DNA of 64,000 nucleotides from Nemertoderma westbladi. Taxonomy: Eukaryota > Xenacoelomorpha > Nemertodermatida > Nemertodermatidae. Each line of letters starts with the position of its first letter. The stretch's first letter is position 1. The translations under genes and the position numbers were made by a program. The DNA lies in assembly GCA_032718475.1 (NCBI GenBank), contig JAUCBJ010007098.1, forward strand, positions 1 through 64,000, in the 5' to 3' direction. The notes under the pieces are model-generated. The model was not told the DNA's origin. It saw only the letters and a program-made list of their open reading frames with translations, and ran no database searches. Below, piece by piece: positions 11,065 to 20,121 of this stretch.

Positions 11065-11300
11065 ATTGTCTGCAAGGCGAACTCCAAAACGGAACTAAAT
11101 ATCCAATATTGTATACTATTGTCATTGTGTACTGTATCTACAGTTACATACGACATAGGCCTACTAAATATTCAAAAACTTTCAACTATTTGATTTCGAC
11201 TGTTTGAGTTACCGGTAGGTAGGTAGGCTGGTAGGCCTAAGTATCACGCTGTCACGAGTTGAAGAGTAGGCCTACAATATTTGGAAGCGCAGTAACTATA
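11065..11300 (+). repeat. Dispersed repeat, second copy near 54.3 kb
   Basis: A ~44-bp core around GCGAACTCCAAAACGGAAC (11077-11095) matches 54293-54337 with few differences. A following block with GAGTTGAAGAGT and CAGTAACTAT matches 54418-54455. The family is unidentified. No coding content or termini can be defined. Confidence 0.65.
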
Positions 11301-11327
11301 CAAATACTTCAGTTTAATTTATTTTGC

Positions 11328-12012
11328 TGGACGCAATCCCTTCTCCATTCTCGGTGAATTAATTTCATCTCAATGTTAAATTATCAAATAAGTAAAAGGA
11401 GCAGGTTACAGTGCAATTTATTTTTACAGTGGCACGTTATTCTGTTATTCTAACAAAAAAACGGTCCTACGAATTACCCCAAAACACCCCAAAATACCCC
11501 AAAAGACCCCAAAATAGTATAAAACTACCCCAAAATACCCCAAAATAGTTTAGAATTACCCCAAAATACTTTTTTTTGAGCCTTTGTTTTGGAAATTTAA
11601 TTTACCCCAAAATATGGCAAAATGACGAATTACCCCAAAATAATGACGAATTGAATTACCCCAAAATAATGAAAAATTTTTTCTTCACTCTCGTTTATTG
11701 TTTTGGTTAAAAAAAACTTGCCACTGTAACCTGCTCCTTTCCCTCGCTGTTAAAAAACATTGTTAGCTTATTTTGGGGTGATTTTTTAGCCTTTTTGGGG
11801 TATTTTGGGGTAATTTTTTACTATTTTGGGGTATTTTGGAGTATTTTGGGGTAATTCGTAGGACCCCCAAAAAAAACAATACCGCAACTGAATAAAAGAA
11901 TCTCAATAGAACAGGTTACAGTTTTATTTTTGAGAGTAATCAGCTGTTAATTGAGACGATTTCCTCCTAGAGATAGATTAATTTTGATTGCGTCGAAACT
12001 CCCTTTGGCCGA
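11328..12012 (-). mobile_element. MITE family 1 copy, reverse orientation, split by a nested element
   Basis: The outer parts (about 11328-11455 and 11868-12012) align with the reverse complement of the complete copy at 56854-57084. Shared blocks include GGACGCAA, TCTCAATGTTAAATT, AGGAGCAGGTTACAGT, GGCACGTTATTCT, AATAGAACAGGTTACAG and ATTGCGTCGAAACTCC. The alignment breaks in the middle (at AAC/AAAACAAT), where 11463-11865 has been inserted. There is no coding capacity, so it is non-autonomous. The A-rich sequence on both sides of the insertion hides any target duplication. Confidence 0.75.
11463..11865. mobile_element. Inverted-repeat element of ACCCCAAAAT units nested in MITE 1
   Basis: The left end reads GGTCCTACGAATTACCCC and the right end is its reverse complement, GGGGTAATTCGTAGGACC. 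Both ends continue inward as runs of (T)ACCCCAAAA or its complement, so about 100 bp at each end can pair. The middle contains a further small piece of MITE 1 (about 11685-11745, with TTGCCACTGTAACCTGCTCC). There is no ORF, so this is a probable foldback/MITE-type insertion. Confidence 0.7.
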
Positions 12013-12360
12013 GTTTTGAAGCCTCTGTAAGTTTAAAATTAAATCGATACCCACTTCTTCAAGATTTAAAATAACATATGCAGATATGGAATTTACATTA
12101 CAATTATTTGCTGTAAGAAATAATTCTACCAGAATTCCACAAAACTAATATCACTCATACCGTACAATATTCAGTGTTCAGTCAAATATTACCCTAAGAC
12201 TACCAACAGACCAATCAACTGTTTACTATATGGGGTTTATTAATCACAGTGAAACTCAAAATAACACAGAGCCAACGGGAACAGTTCTCTGTCAAACAGC
12301 CATATGACAAGAGGTGATAATCAATTTCACTGGTTTGTGCATCTCAACCACAGAACAGTG
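12013..12360. other. Non-coding gap between MITE copies
   Basis: AT-rich sequence without a coding frame. I see nothing beyond unique-looking intergenic DNA. Confidence 0.35.
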
Positions 12361-12585
12361 GACACTGGACGCAATAAAAATTCATCTCTCTCCAGGGGAA
12401 ATTGGACGCTAATAACAGCTGAATACGAGCAAAAATAAAACTGTAACTTGTTTTATTGCGTTTAGTTTATTGTTTTGGTTAAAATAACATGACACTGTAA
12501 CCTGCTCCTTTCCCTAAATTGAGAATTTAACATTGAGGCGGGATATTAATTCGCCAAGGCGGGTTTTGCGTCGAGTTTCCCCCCT
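12361..12585 (+). mobile_element. MITE family 1 copy, nearly complete
   Basis: It aligns end to end with 56854-57084. It begins ACTGGACGCAATAAAAATTC (lacking the leading G run) and ends TTGCGTCGAGTTTCCCCCC. Internal landmarks are TTATTGTTTTGGTTAAAATA, CTGTAACCTGCTCCTTTCCC and TTTAACATTGAGGCGGGA. The termini GGAAACTGGACGCAA / TTGCGTCCAGTTTCC are inverted repeats in the family. There is no ORF. Confidence 0.85.
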
Positions 12586-13385
12586 GACTCATTTTATGGT
12601 ATATTTATCATTTTACGGTCTTCTCGCTATTTCATGTTTTTCTGTCAAGTGTTTAAACAATTAAACAAGTCTTCTAGCTTCTACACCACATGCTTTTACC
12701 GAGACCTACGTGAGCGCCCTACCCAATCTGACCATGACCTCTGACCTGTACCGTACAGTCCTCCTACCCAAGGTAACCAGCACCCTTTTTTTACATTTCA
12801 CAAAACAGGGGCATCAGAGCATTAGATGTCTGGATGTAGTACAAACTACGGTACCCCCCCCCCCCCCCCCCCCCCCCATGAAATGAAATTAATATTAATA
12901 TAATATAGTAGCAATTCTATAAGATATTCAATAGGCCCTATTCATTTTTAATTAATTTCTAAATTCGCCAATCATTACAATTGAAATATCAGATTTGAGA
13001 ACTCGTATTGTAAATTACCATAAAAAATTGTTATTTTTGTCTATAATTTAAATTTAGCGAAAAGGTGACCCCCATCGCACACCACGACAATTCTAACGAC
13101 AGGAAGAATAGACGTATGATAGCGGCAACTTAGGCATTCATTTTACAGTTATTTTGGTCAGATATTATCAATTTTATATCAGTTTCAATGGCGGAAAACT
13201 ATACAAACCTAGTGGGTTTCGTAGTAGTTTTTCTAGAATAATTAAATATATTCTAGATTGACAAATACACTCTCGCTGCGAGAATGACATCTCGCTCCCG
13301 CAGCGAGAATGACATGTGCATTTGACCAGAACGGCGCCCCATATATTTAGTACCGGTACGATTGTGGGTACATAGTAAAAAAAAA
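12586..13385. other. Non-coding stretch with a 24-bp poly(C) run
   Basis: No gene is seen. A pure C run occupies 12854-12877. A short local duplication around CTCGCTGCGAGAATGACAT lies near 13270-13310. Confidence 0.45.
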
Positions 13386-13480
13386 CGTAGAACTTTTTTT
13401 CAATATTCACTCCTTTCTCGACCCTTTATTAGGCCTACTGTGTTAACTTCGTTGTCGCCGTTGAATAAAATACCTTGAGA
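13386..13480 (+). repeat. Dispersed repeat fragment, matches 54.53-54.61 kb
   Basis: The segment with ACGTAGAAC, TTTTTCAATAT, CCCTTTATTA and CCTTGAGAA matches 54532-54608 in the same order. It is probably the distal part of the family also present at 11065-11300. Its 3' end lies 140 bp before the start of the gene at 13625. Confidence 0.55.
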
Positions 13481-13624
13481 AAGGTTATACTATTATTGTA
13501 TATTTATCTAATGTAGGCCTCGTGAACTGAAGTAGAGGTATCTGGTATATAATATGGTAGACAAGTAATACAGATAAATCAATATTAATTTAATACTGCA
13601 ATAATATAACGGGAATAGAAGAGG

Positions 13625-15358
13625 ATGCGATCTGCGCGAAGTAGAAAAGCAGTACCGGGACCTTCACCCGCTTCATCAAATTACCCAACTGTAAATCCAG
13701 GCGGATGGGATTCGGGCGATAATGTTATTATTTATTTGTCGCTGCCTAAACTTTTGGACGCCAACAACGCACTGCCCGAAGATTTAATATTTTTGAACAC
13801 ACTCACCGGTGCGGTGATATCACGGGTTCAAGGTATGGCGTGTCGCGTCTCCATATCGGGTTCGGGTGCGGACGTTATTAAATGCTGGGAGCTCGTCAAC
13901 GAATGGTCGCAAAACAAGCTGGGTTCCCGCCCGCACCCGTTGCTAGAACTCGGTGACACCCAACCGGTCTCCCGATTCATTAATACTCCGGCCGTAAATA
14001 CCGCCCCAGTGGGCGCCCGTGGGAGAGGGAGAGGGCGGGGCGCAGTAGGGCGTGGAGTGGGTGCACTATCCGCCCAGCTCGACAAGCTGAGCTCAAATCC
14101 CGGACTCAATAGGTTCGCCGCTCCAACAGGAACCGCTCGCGGTGCCTTCCGTCGAAGTCCATTGAAACAATCTCCTGCGAACTCCTTACGAGGCGATGTC
14201 GTTACAACAACAGAAACGTTTAATAAAAACGTCTCCATTGCCGATGATCGTTTCGCCAATTCTTCGAGTCGGTGTCTCCCATCGGCATCCCGGCCAAGCA
14301 ACATACCCAATTCGGTTCCCTTGTCCCCCTCCACCCTCAATCCACAGGCCAACGCCTTCCAACCCCGTTCCAACAATCCCTACTTCCAGAACGACGCCCA
14401 GCTAGATGCTCTCGCATCTGTGATGAATCTCTTACCGGTTAAAACGAAAGTCATCCACTCCGTGTCGAACGTGGAAGAGGTTCGTGTTGAGAACGGTAGC
14501 GGTGATAAGAAGGATGTTGATAACGATGCTGACAATGACAGCGCAATATCCAACACCACAGTATCTTCGTTATCCGACGAAGAAACAGCTGGTAAACCTG
14601 ACCTCATTGACTTCACTGGGAATAATGTGGTTAACGAAGTTATAATTAAACATGTGACTTACTCCCGGAAAGAATTGTTCCGTTTTAGTAGGAATCCTGT
14701 TTGTTTTGAGATTCCCTCGTCCTTGGTTTGGGTGGTTGATGCCGAGGACACTGTGCTTCCGGCTGATACTCGGAACGACTTTGCGGCCGACCCCGATAGG
14801 GCCATGCCTCGTATTGGGGTCCAAACGTCCGTTCAACAATCCCATACTTTCGAGCCTAACCAGTTTCACAAAAGTAATTGTGCAGCTATGCAATTCCATA
14901 AGCATAATGCTATAAAGCAAAGTCAATCAACACAGGGGTTGTTACCCACTCCCCCAGGTCTTCCTTTATTCCAACCAGATCTTGCATCATCTCCTCCGGG
15001 TCTTAAACTACAATCTCCCCAATGTTTTACATTTCTACCATCACCCACGGGTCGCCAAGCATCTCCTCCAGGTTTCCCACCTTATCATCCAGGTCATCTA
15101 CCGTCTCCCCCAGGTTATCCACCCCTTCCATCATCCCCTTCAGTTACTTCATCCTCCCCTCCACTCGTCCCTCTCAGTAATACTCCTGCTCCCCAGAAGA
15201 GTAGCAGTTGTGTAGATGCCACGTTAATCACCGAAACCCCGAAATACCCTGGAAAGGATGTTATAATAGAAGGGGAAGGGATTGTTGAGCCGGTGTCTAG
15301 TCTTTCTTCGTCTGCGACCAATTCCGTTATCCTAATGGACATCCCGATAGGAGAATAA
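13625..15358 (+). CDS. Intronless RG/PAM2/PPG-phi protein, putative eIF4E- and PABP-binding translation regulator
   Basis: 577 codons in one frame. The start has A at -3 and an in-frame TAG nine bases upstream (13616-13618). Residues 33-96 resemble a divergent KH fold without a clear GXXG loop, ending in VSISGSGADVIKCWELV. Residues 131-147 form an RG box (ARGRGRGRG). Residues 236-247, STLNPQANAFQP, fit the PAM2 consensus S-x-LNP-x-A-xx-F-x-P, a ligand of the PABP MLLE domain. Y346-SRKE-L351-F352 fits the canonical eIF4E-binding motif YX4L-phi. Four PPG-phi motifs (443-446 PPGL, 457-460 PPGL, 481-484 PPGF, 495-498 PPGY) fit ligands of GYF domains, as in GIGYF-4EHP. By inference this is a cytoplasmic mRNA scaffold controlling translation. 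The invertebrate eIF4E-binding protein Mextli (KH plus YX4L-phi) is a possible relative, but no MIF4G domain is present. Base composition is richer in G+C than the flanks, as expected for a real gene. Confidence 0.75.
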   Translation: MRSARSRKAVPGPSPASSNYPTVNPGGWDSGDNVIIYLSLPKLLDANNALPEDLIFLNTLTGAVISRVQGMACRVSISGSGADVIKCWELVNEWSQNKLGSRPHPLLELGDTQPVSRFINTPAVNTAPVGARGRGRGRGAVGRGVGALSAQLDKLSSNPGLNRFAAPTGTARGAFRRSPLKQSPANSLRGDVVTTTETFNKNVSIADDRFANSSSRCLPSASRPSNIPNSVPLSPSTLNPQANAFQPRSNNPYFQNDAQLDALASVMNLLPVKTKVIHSVSNVEEVRVENGSGDKKDVDNDADNDSAISNTTVSSLSDEETAGKPDLIDFTGNNVVNEVIIKHVTYSRKELFRFSRNPVCFEIPSSLVWVVDAEDTVLPADTRNDFAADPDRAMPRIGVQTSVQQSHTFEPNQFHKSNCAAMQFHKHNAIKQSQSTQGLLPTPPGLPLFQPDLASSPPGLKLQSPQCFTFLPSPTGRQASPPGFPPYHPGHLPSPPGYPPLPSSPSVTSSSPPLVPLSNTPAPQKSSSCVDATLITETPKYPGKDVIIEGEGIVEPVSSLSSSATNSVILMDIPIGE

Positions 15359-15596
15359 TCCATTCGTTATAAAGGTTGTATTAAGGTTGATGGAAGATTG
15401 TCTTAAGGTTTATGTAAGGTTGATTTTATACAGTTTATATATTTAGTAGATTTATTATCAAAGGAGCGCCAGCCTATAATGGGCGGCTGTGCTAGGTGTG
15501 AGGGGTAGAAAAATGTTACCGTACCTCTAATTTTTGAGTAATTTTTTTTATTGTCTAGGTATCCGAGTAAAGTAAATGTTTATTTTGATTTATTTT

Positions 15597-15609
15597 GGGG
15601 GGGGGGGGG
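15597..15609. repeat. Poly(G) run, 13 bp
   Basis: A pure G run followed by TGGGGTGGG in the 3' flank of the 577-codon gene. It is one of at least twelve such homopolymers in the window. Confidence 0.9.
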
Positions 15610-15678
15610 TGGGGTGGGCTCCTCAATACACAGACGTTATTGGACTGCAGGTGAAAGGGTTCACAAATCCTCTGTGAT

Positions 15679-15684
15679 AATAAA
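15679..15684 (+). terminator. Candidate polyadenylation signal for the 577-codon gene
   Basis: AATAAA lies about 320 bp after the stop codon and before the hAT insertion at 15950. The spacing gives a plausible short 3' UTR. No transcript evidence is available. Confidence 0.4.
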
Positions 15685-15949
15685 CTCAAACGTAGGAACC
15701 AATTCCGATTGATTGGTACTGATTGATTTATGTATTTATTGTTGATATTTCGGAGGAATGAGTGGTTGCATATTATGGTTTTGTACATTTGTGTTACACC
15801 GGGTTGGAAGTCTGGCGATCTAACCTACCCGATAGCAGCTCACATAAAGGCGTGCGCCAGGCTCAGACTTTCTACCAGGAGGTGAACAGTTTGATATCAA
15901 TGTCGAATTGGATAAGGTTATTCATAACGTTTAAGATTACGGTCTGTTT

Positions 15950-17583
15950 TAGGGTTGTCCCGGAATCGATATTTTGATTCCGGCCGGGACCGGAACCGGA
16001 ATTCAATATGCCGGAATATTCCGGATGAAATACTAGAATCTTTGGACCCATGAAACTTTATATTTTTTGTGAAATAAGTTATTTTTTCAAATTTCTAAAA
16101 ACCCAAGATTACCAATGAGACCAATCAGATACTTTGGGAAAGTTTTGGTGGGGGAAGTGGAGAGTGGCCTGACCCGGAAGCAGGATAAATTGATTTTGGG
16201 TGGGGGGTACTTAGGCCTTAACACTATGTGGTCAGGTCTATTTCACTATTTCTCAGAGCACTTGTGAAAAATCTTTTATGGTAGTGCAACCATCAAATTT
16301 TTATCAATTTGTGGTACTACATTATACATATTGTACATATTAAAAAGTACCATAATCCCTCAGAAAATATATTTTTGAATGTCATATACGAATTCACCTA
16401 CTCAGAAAACCCATAAGGCCATAAAATCAGGTTGATTTGTTAATGAGTTATGATTATCAAATCGTAAAAAGAAGAAAAATGTCTTGTATTTTTCGTGCCT
16501 CTTTTCAATATGTCCAAAAATGCCACAATGAATCGGAGATGATATTTTTGAGTGTCATATTCATGATCAGCATCCCGGAAAACCCCTATTGTCATAAAAT
16601 CAGTTTGATTAGTTGGTTTTCATTATCATCTTTGCACTACTTGTTTTTTTGTTTTTTCGCGCCCCAGGGGGCACATTCAAAATTACTAGAAATTATCTCT
16701 AATGTTTTTTTAGTTGATTTTCTAGAATCGCGATCAGCATCTAACCGCTATATATACAGCAAATAAATTAATTTTCGCGAGCCATTAAAACTTTTGATAA
16801 TTTTTGCACGAAAAATATTGGAGATCGCTGCCGGAAAAGGACTACAGCACCAAATGTAACGTAGCTATGTTCTTGGCGTTTGCGCTGGTGGATGGCCCAT
16901 TAAATTTTAGGAAAAGTCATGAAATATCGGTTTTCCCACAAAATATGGCTCAAAGATTAATAACAAAAAAATTTCTAAAATGACCACCCCCGGGCCAAAT
17001 AGGGTTAAACGACAGGGATCACTTTCTTTTTTTTTTCCAAAAACCTATTTTTAACCTTGGCCAAAAGTTAGGTTTTAGACTCATACCTAAAACCCTACGT
17101 TGACCAAAACCCTATGTTTCGCGTCTTTAGATGCTTTGGTGCAATATCCTGGTGTCGTTAAAGGAAAGGAGCAGGTAAAATTAACGTGTTATTCGAACCA
17201 AAACAATAAACGAGGGTCAATATTACATATTACAGTTTAATTTTTGCTGGGAATAAATAGATTTATGGTAAGAAATAACTTTGCTGTAAATAGAAATAAA
17301 ACTACTGTATTATAGGACCTAAAGACGCAGGACCTGAACGTAGCGTAATAAAGTTTTATATTAGTTTTAGGTTAGCATAGTGTGTTTGTGTAATATTTTA
17401 TTTCTAACCAAGTAACATGGCAAGCACGAAAAACTAATTGCAACTATTAAACTTGTTAGCAACCTGGTAATCCCGGTAAAATTCCGGCCGGAATTGAAAC
17501 CCATTCCGGCAATTCCGGCAGGAGCCAGAATCGGGCAAAAACCGCCGGAATTACGGCCGGAACGGAATTCCGGGACATCCCTA
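15950..17583. mobile_element. Non-autonomous hAT-superfamily DNA transposon with 8-bp TSD
   Basis: The left end TAGGGTTGTCCCGGAAT and the right end ATTCCGGGACATCCCTA are inverted repeats (15 of 16-17 matching). They are flanked by the identical 8-bp target duplication GTCTGTTT at 15942-15949 and 17584-17591, the hallmark size for hAT. Both subterminal regions are rich in CCGGAAT/CCGGCC words. The 1634-bp interior has no transposase frame; a 109-codon plus frame at 16437-16766 lacks recognisable motifs. The interior carries a diverged duplication (about 16360-16470 and 16540-16640, sharing AAAACCC and CATAAAATCAG) and a MITE 1 fragment near 17160. Mobilisation would need a transposase supplied in trans. 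Confidence 0.92.
17158..17240 (-). repeat. MITE family 1 fragment inside the hAT element
   Basis: Contains GGAAAGGAGCAGGT, then GTGTTATTCGAACCAAAACA and ATAAAC in the order of the reverse-oriented family consensus. Both ends are missing. Confidence 0.65.
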
Positions 17584-17624
17584 GTCTGTTTGAGTTAGAT
17601 TTAGACGTAGTTTTTTTGGTTGTT

Positions 17625-17905
17625 GTAAATGGTAGCTCAGTTGGTTGAGCGCCGGGCTTGCAATCTATTGGTTGTAGGTTCAGCCCCGCCAGGGTCCACT
17701 CAGCCTTTCATCCACTGGGGTCGATAAATTGAGTACCAGTTAAAAAACTGGGAGCAAATCTTGGGTTAGGAGTAGCGCCCACCCCTACCCTCGGGTAGCA
17801 GATAGGAGTAGCAGCGCCCACCCCTACCTTCGGGTAGCAGCTATCGAAAGAGGAACCTTCGGGTCGCCTCCGGCCTCGACCGGCTGTTTGGTTGCTTGCT
17901 TTTTT
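17625..17905 (+). mobile_element. tRNA-derived SINE
   Basis: An RNA polymerase III box A (TAGCTCAGTTGG, 17633-17644) and a box B (GGTTCAGCCCC, 17677-17687) are spaced as in a tRNA gene. They are followed by a non-tRNA body containing CACTCAGCCTTTCATCC and GGGGTCGATAAATTGAGTAC, words shared by SINE bodies of many marine invertebrates. Downstream a ~38-bp segment with CGCCCACCCCTACC..TCGGGTAGCAG is duplicated (17768-17843). The tail ends near a T-rich stretch. No intact tRNA fold is expected. Confidence 0.8.
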
Positions 17906-19383
17906 GGTTAGTTAACATAGTAATGGTAATGCCGAAACCATAATTAAAAATGTCATGTAATTCAAAGCTATTAGTATACCGCAATGCTTACAGAAGTCTT
18001 TTAATTGAAATAAATTTGTAACCGAAACTAATAAATTGTTATAATCTATTTTTTAAACGTGAATTGTGGCGATGCCGGCATGCAATTATCAACCCTGTAT
18101 AGTTATAGTATAAGGCGGCGTATAAGGACGAGACTTTATGATAAATATGTTATTGTTTAATATGTATTAGTGATTATTATCAATCAATGTGGTGGTTTGG
18201 GGTTGGGAGAGGGACATGTCTCTATTGGCATTACTTGTTGTAGTAATTACATTTTTTTTCATTTGATTTTGATTATATAATTAATTATCTCAGCTGTGCT
18301 TTTCATTTTGCAATTGTAATACTATTTCGTTAAAAGGTTTTTTTTTTGAGAGCTACGTAGACACATTTGTTGGTTATTTCTTGTCTGGCGGTCGTTTAAA
18401 CTACTTAGCGATATATAATATATTATTATATTATATATAATTAAGAATTTATACAAACTGAACTACTCGGTTGACTACAGTTGGAAATAAGGAGATAATT
18501 ACAAAAAAATAAATACATTGACTCCGAAGAGTTTTCCACCCCTTTGAATTTATACCGTCAACATGATCAAATAACAGGGTAGCCTTCATATTATGTATTT
18601 ATCTATTTATTGTTTGTGTTAGAAACTTCAACGATAATTTTCCCAAATGTTTTTTAAATTTATTTATTTTATAAAAAAACGTATTTATATAATAAATTAA
18701 TTATAACCTGTGAGTGCCTACATAGGTTAATATTTATATTGGTCTCATATGTGCAATATAACATGGTGGATAGTGTCAAATCTGGTTTAGGCTTCGCACT
18801 AAATTTAATTTAGGTTAAATTTGGTGATATCTAGTTTGCCTACCTGTGGCAGTGTGAACTAAGAATACGTCCCCAGATCAGATTTAGTCAATTTAGTTAC
18901 TAGTAGTACCCCCAATGTGCCTTTAATACTAAAGCGATAGATCACTTGAGCTTTTAAACTTTGGTGATAATTTAATATCAATTTTTGTTTTGTAAGTTTG
19001 CAAATATTCTTCTTAATACAATAAATTATTTAAATGGGGAACAATTATTACATGGTCTGATCATAATAATTAGTCTCTCTTATTCTAAGAACTCGGAAAA
19101 ACAATTACATATGCCTTCAAATGAAGGTGTATTGCGATAATGTGTAGCACCCCCCCCCCCCCCGGATTTTTTTTCAATAAAACAGAAGGATGGGATCGAT
19201 GTAAACTGATGTCAGTATTTACGTCTTCCCTTCTGCTTGAACACTATGAGTATACTGTATGACCCATCCTCCTCTACGCCATATTCCAATCTACATATTA
19301 ACAATATCAGCTGTGTTTGTGATTATTGATAGTAACAATGTGTTGGCAAGCTGTATTTTTCGAGGTGTTTGTTATTATACATT
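17906..19383. other. AT-rich non-coding stretch with one poly(C) run
   Basis: No coding frame or RNA gene is supported. An AT palindromic patch lies near 18408-18445 and a 14-bp C run at 19150-19163. Otherwise I see nothing. Confidence 0.4.
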
Positions 19384-19508
19384 TATTATAGGAAGGGATC
19401 TAGGGGTCTTAACCTCGAATGATAAGTTTATTTTACCGAAAATAACTTATTTTCGGTAAAATAAACTTATCATTCGAGGTTAAGACCCCTAGATCCCTTC
19501 CTATAATA
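19384..19508. repeat. Perfect hairpin: two 62-bp arms, 1-nt loop
   Basis: 19384-19445 is the exact reverse complement of 19447-19508, with only the C at 19446 between the arms. I checked this base by base. The match stops at 19383/19509. The word AGCTGTGTTTGTG occurs both before the hairpin (about 19309) and directly at its right end (about 19508). A fold-back template switch, or a sequencing/assembly artefact, could produce this. Confidence 0.95.
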
Positions 19509-20121
19509 GCTGTGTTTGTGGCGGTTTCAAGGACTGATGGACCCCAGACAGAGAGAGGGGCCTCTGATAGACAAACAAAGAAGGTTAGCTATGTAGGCCT
19601 ATGTTTCTACTTAAAGGGAAGCTATGGTTAAACTTAATTGGTAAGCAAGCCTAAGCTATATTTCTACTAAAAGATAAGCTATGTTTCTACTAAACCTCAC
19701 TTAAATGTAACTTATGTATTCAGGGTTAAAGTTTAACACATCACATTAAACTATGGAATTTTTTTTTGTAGTCACGTTTTTTTTATTAAACTGCTTAATT
19801 TATTCGAAATCAGATGATCAATTTCGGATTCAATCGGCATCACATTTGTTTTGAAATTGACAACGCAATTGATTGTTTATCACGAAGTTGGGTAATGGGC
19901 TATACAATCGTCATAGTGTCACCTATAATACGATTGTCTGGCTAAATACTAGAATATATCAATTTCTCTACAGCGCAGCGCCCCCATGTGGTATATTTCG
20001 TAACTGCAGATGTGTCAACAAAACAGCAATTATTGATAATCTTTTCAGAAGAATCATGTGGTAGAACCGTCAACATCCAATGCTGTCCTTTTTGTAAATT
20101 ACAATCACTAAAATTATGACT
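19509..20121. other. Non-coding gap before the 28-bp satellite
   Basis: No gene is seen. Loosely repeated words of the type AAGCTATGTTTCTACT occur near 19600-19700. Confidence 0.4.

Noticed and set aside
10759..11193. 144-codon plus-strand frame
   Set aside because: No domain, AT-rich like the flanks, and it overlaps a dispersed repeat.
13828..14376. 182-codon minus-strand frame opposite the 577-codon gene
   Set aside because: It is a shadow of the G+C-rich coding sequence. The plus frame carries the recognisable motifs.
17633..17687. Functional tRNA gene
   Set aside because: Box A and box B are present, but the cloverleaf is poor and a SINE body follows directly.
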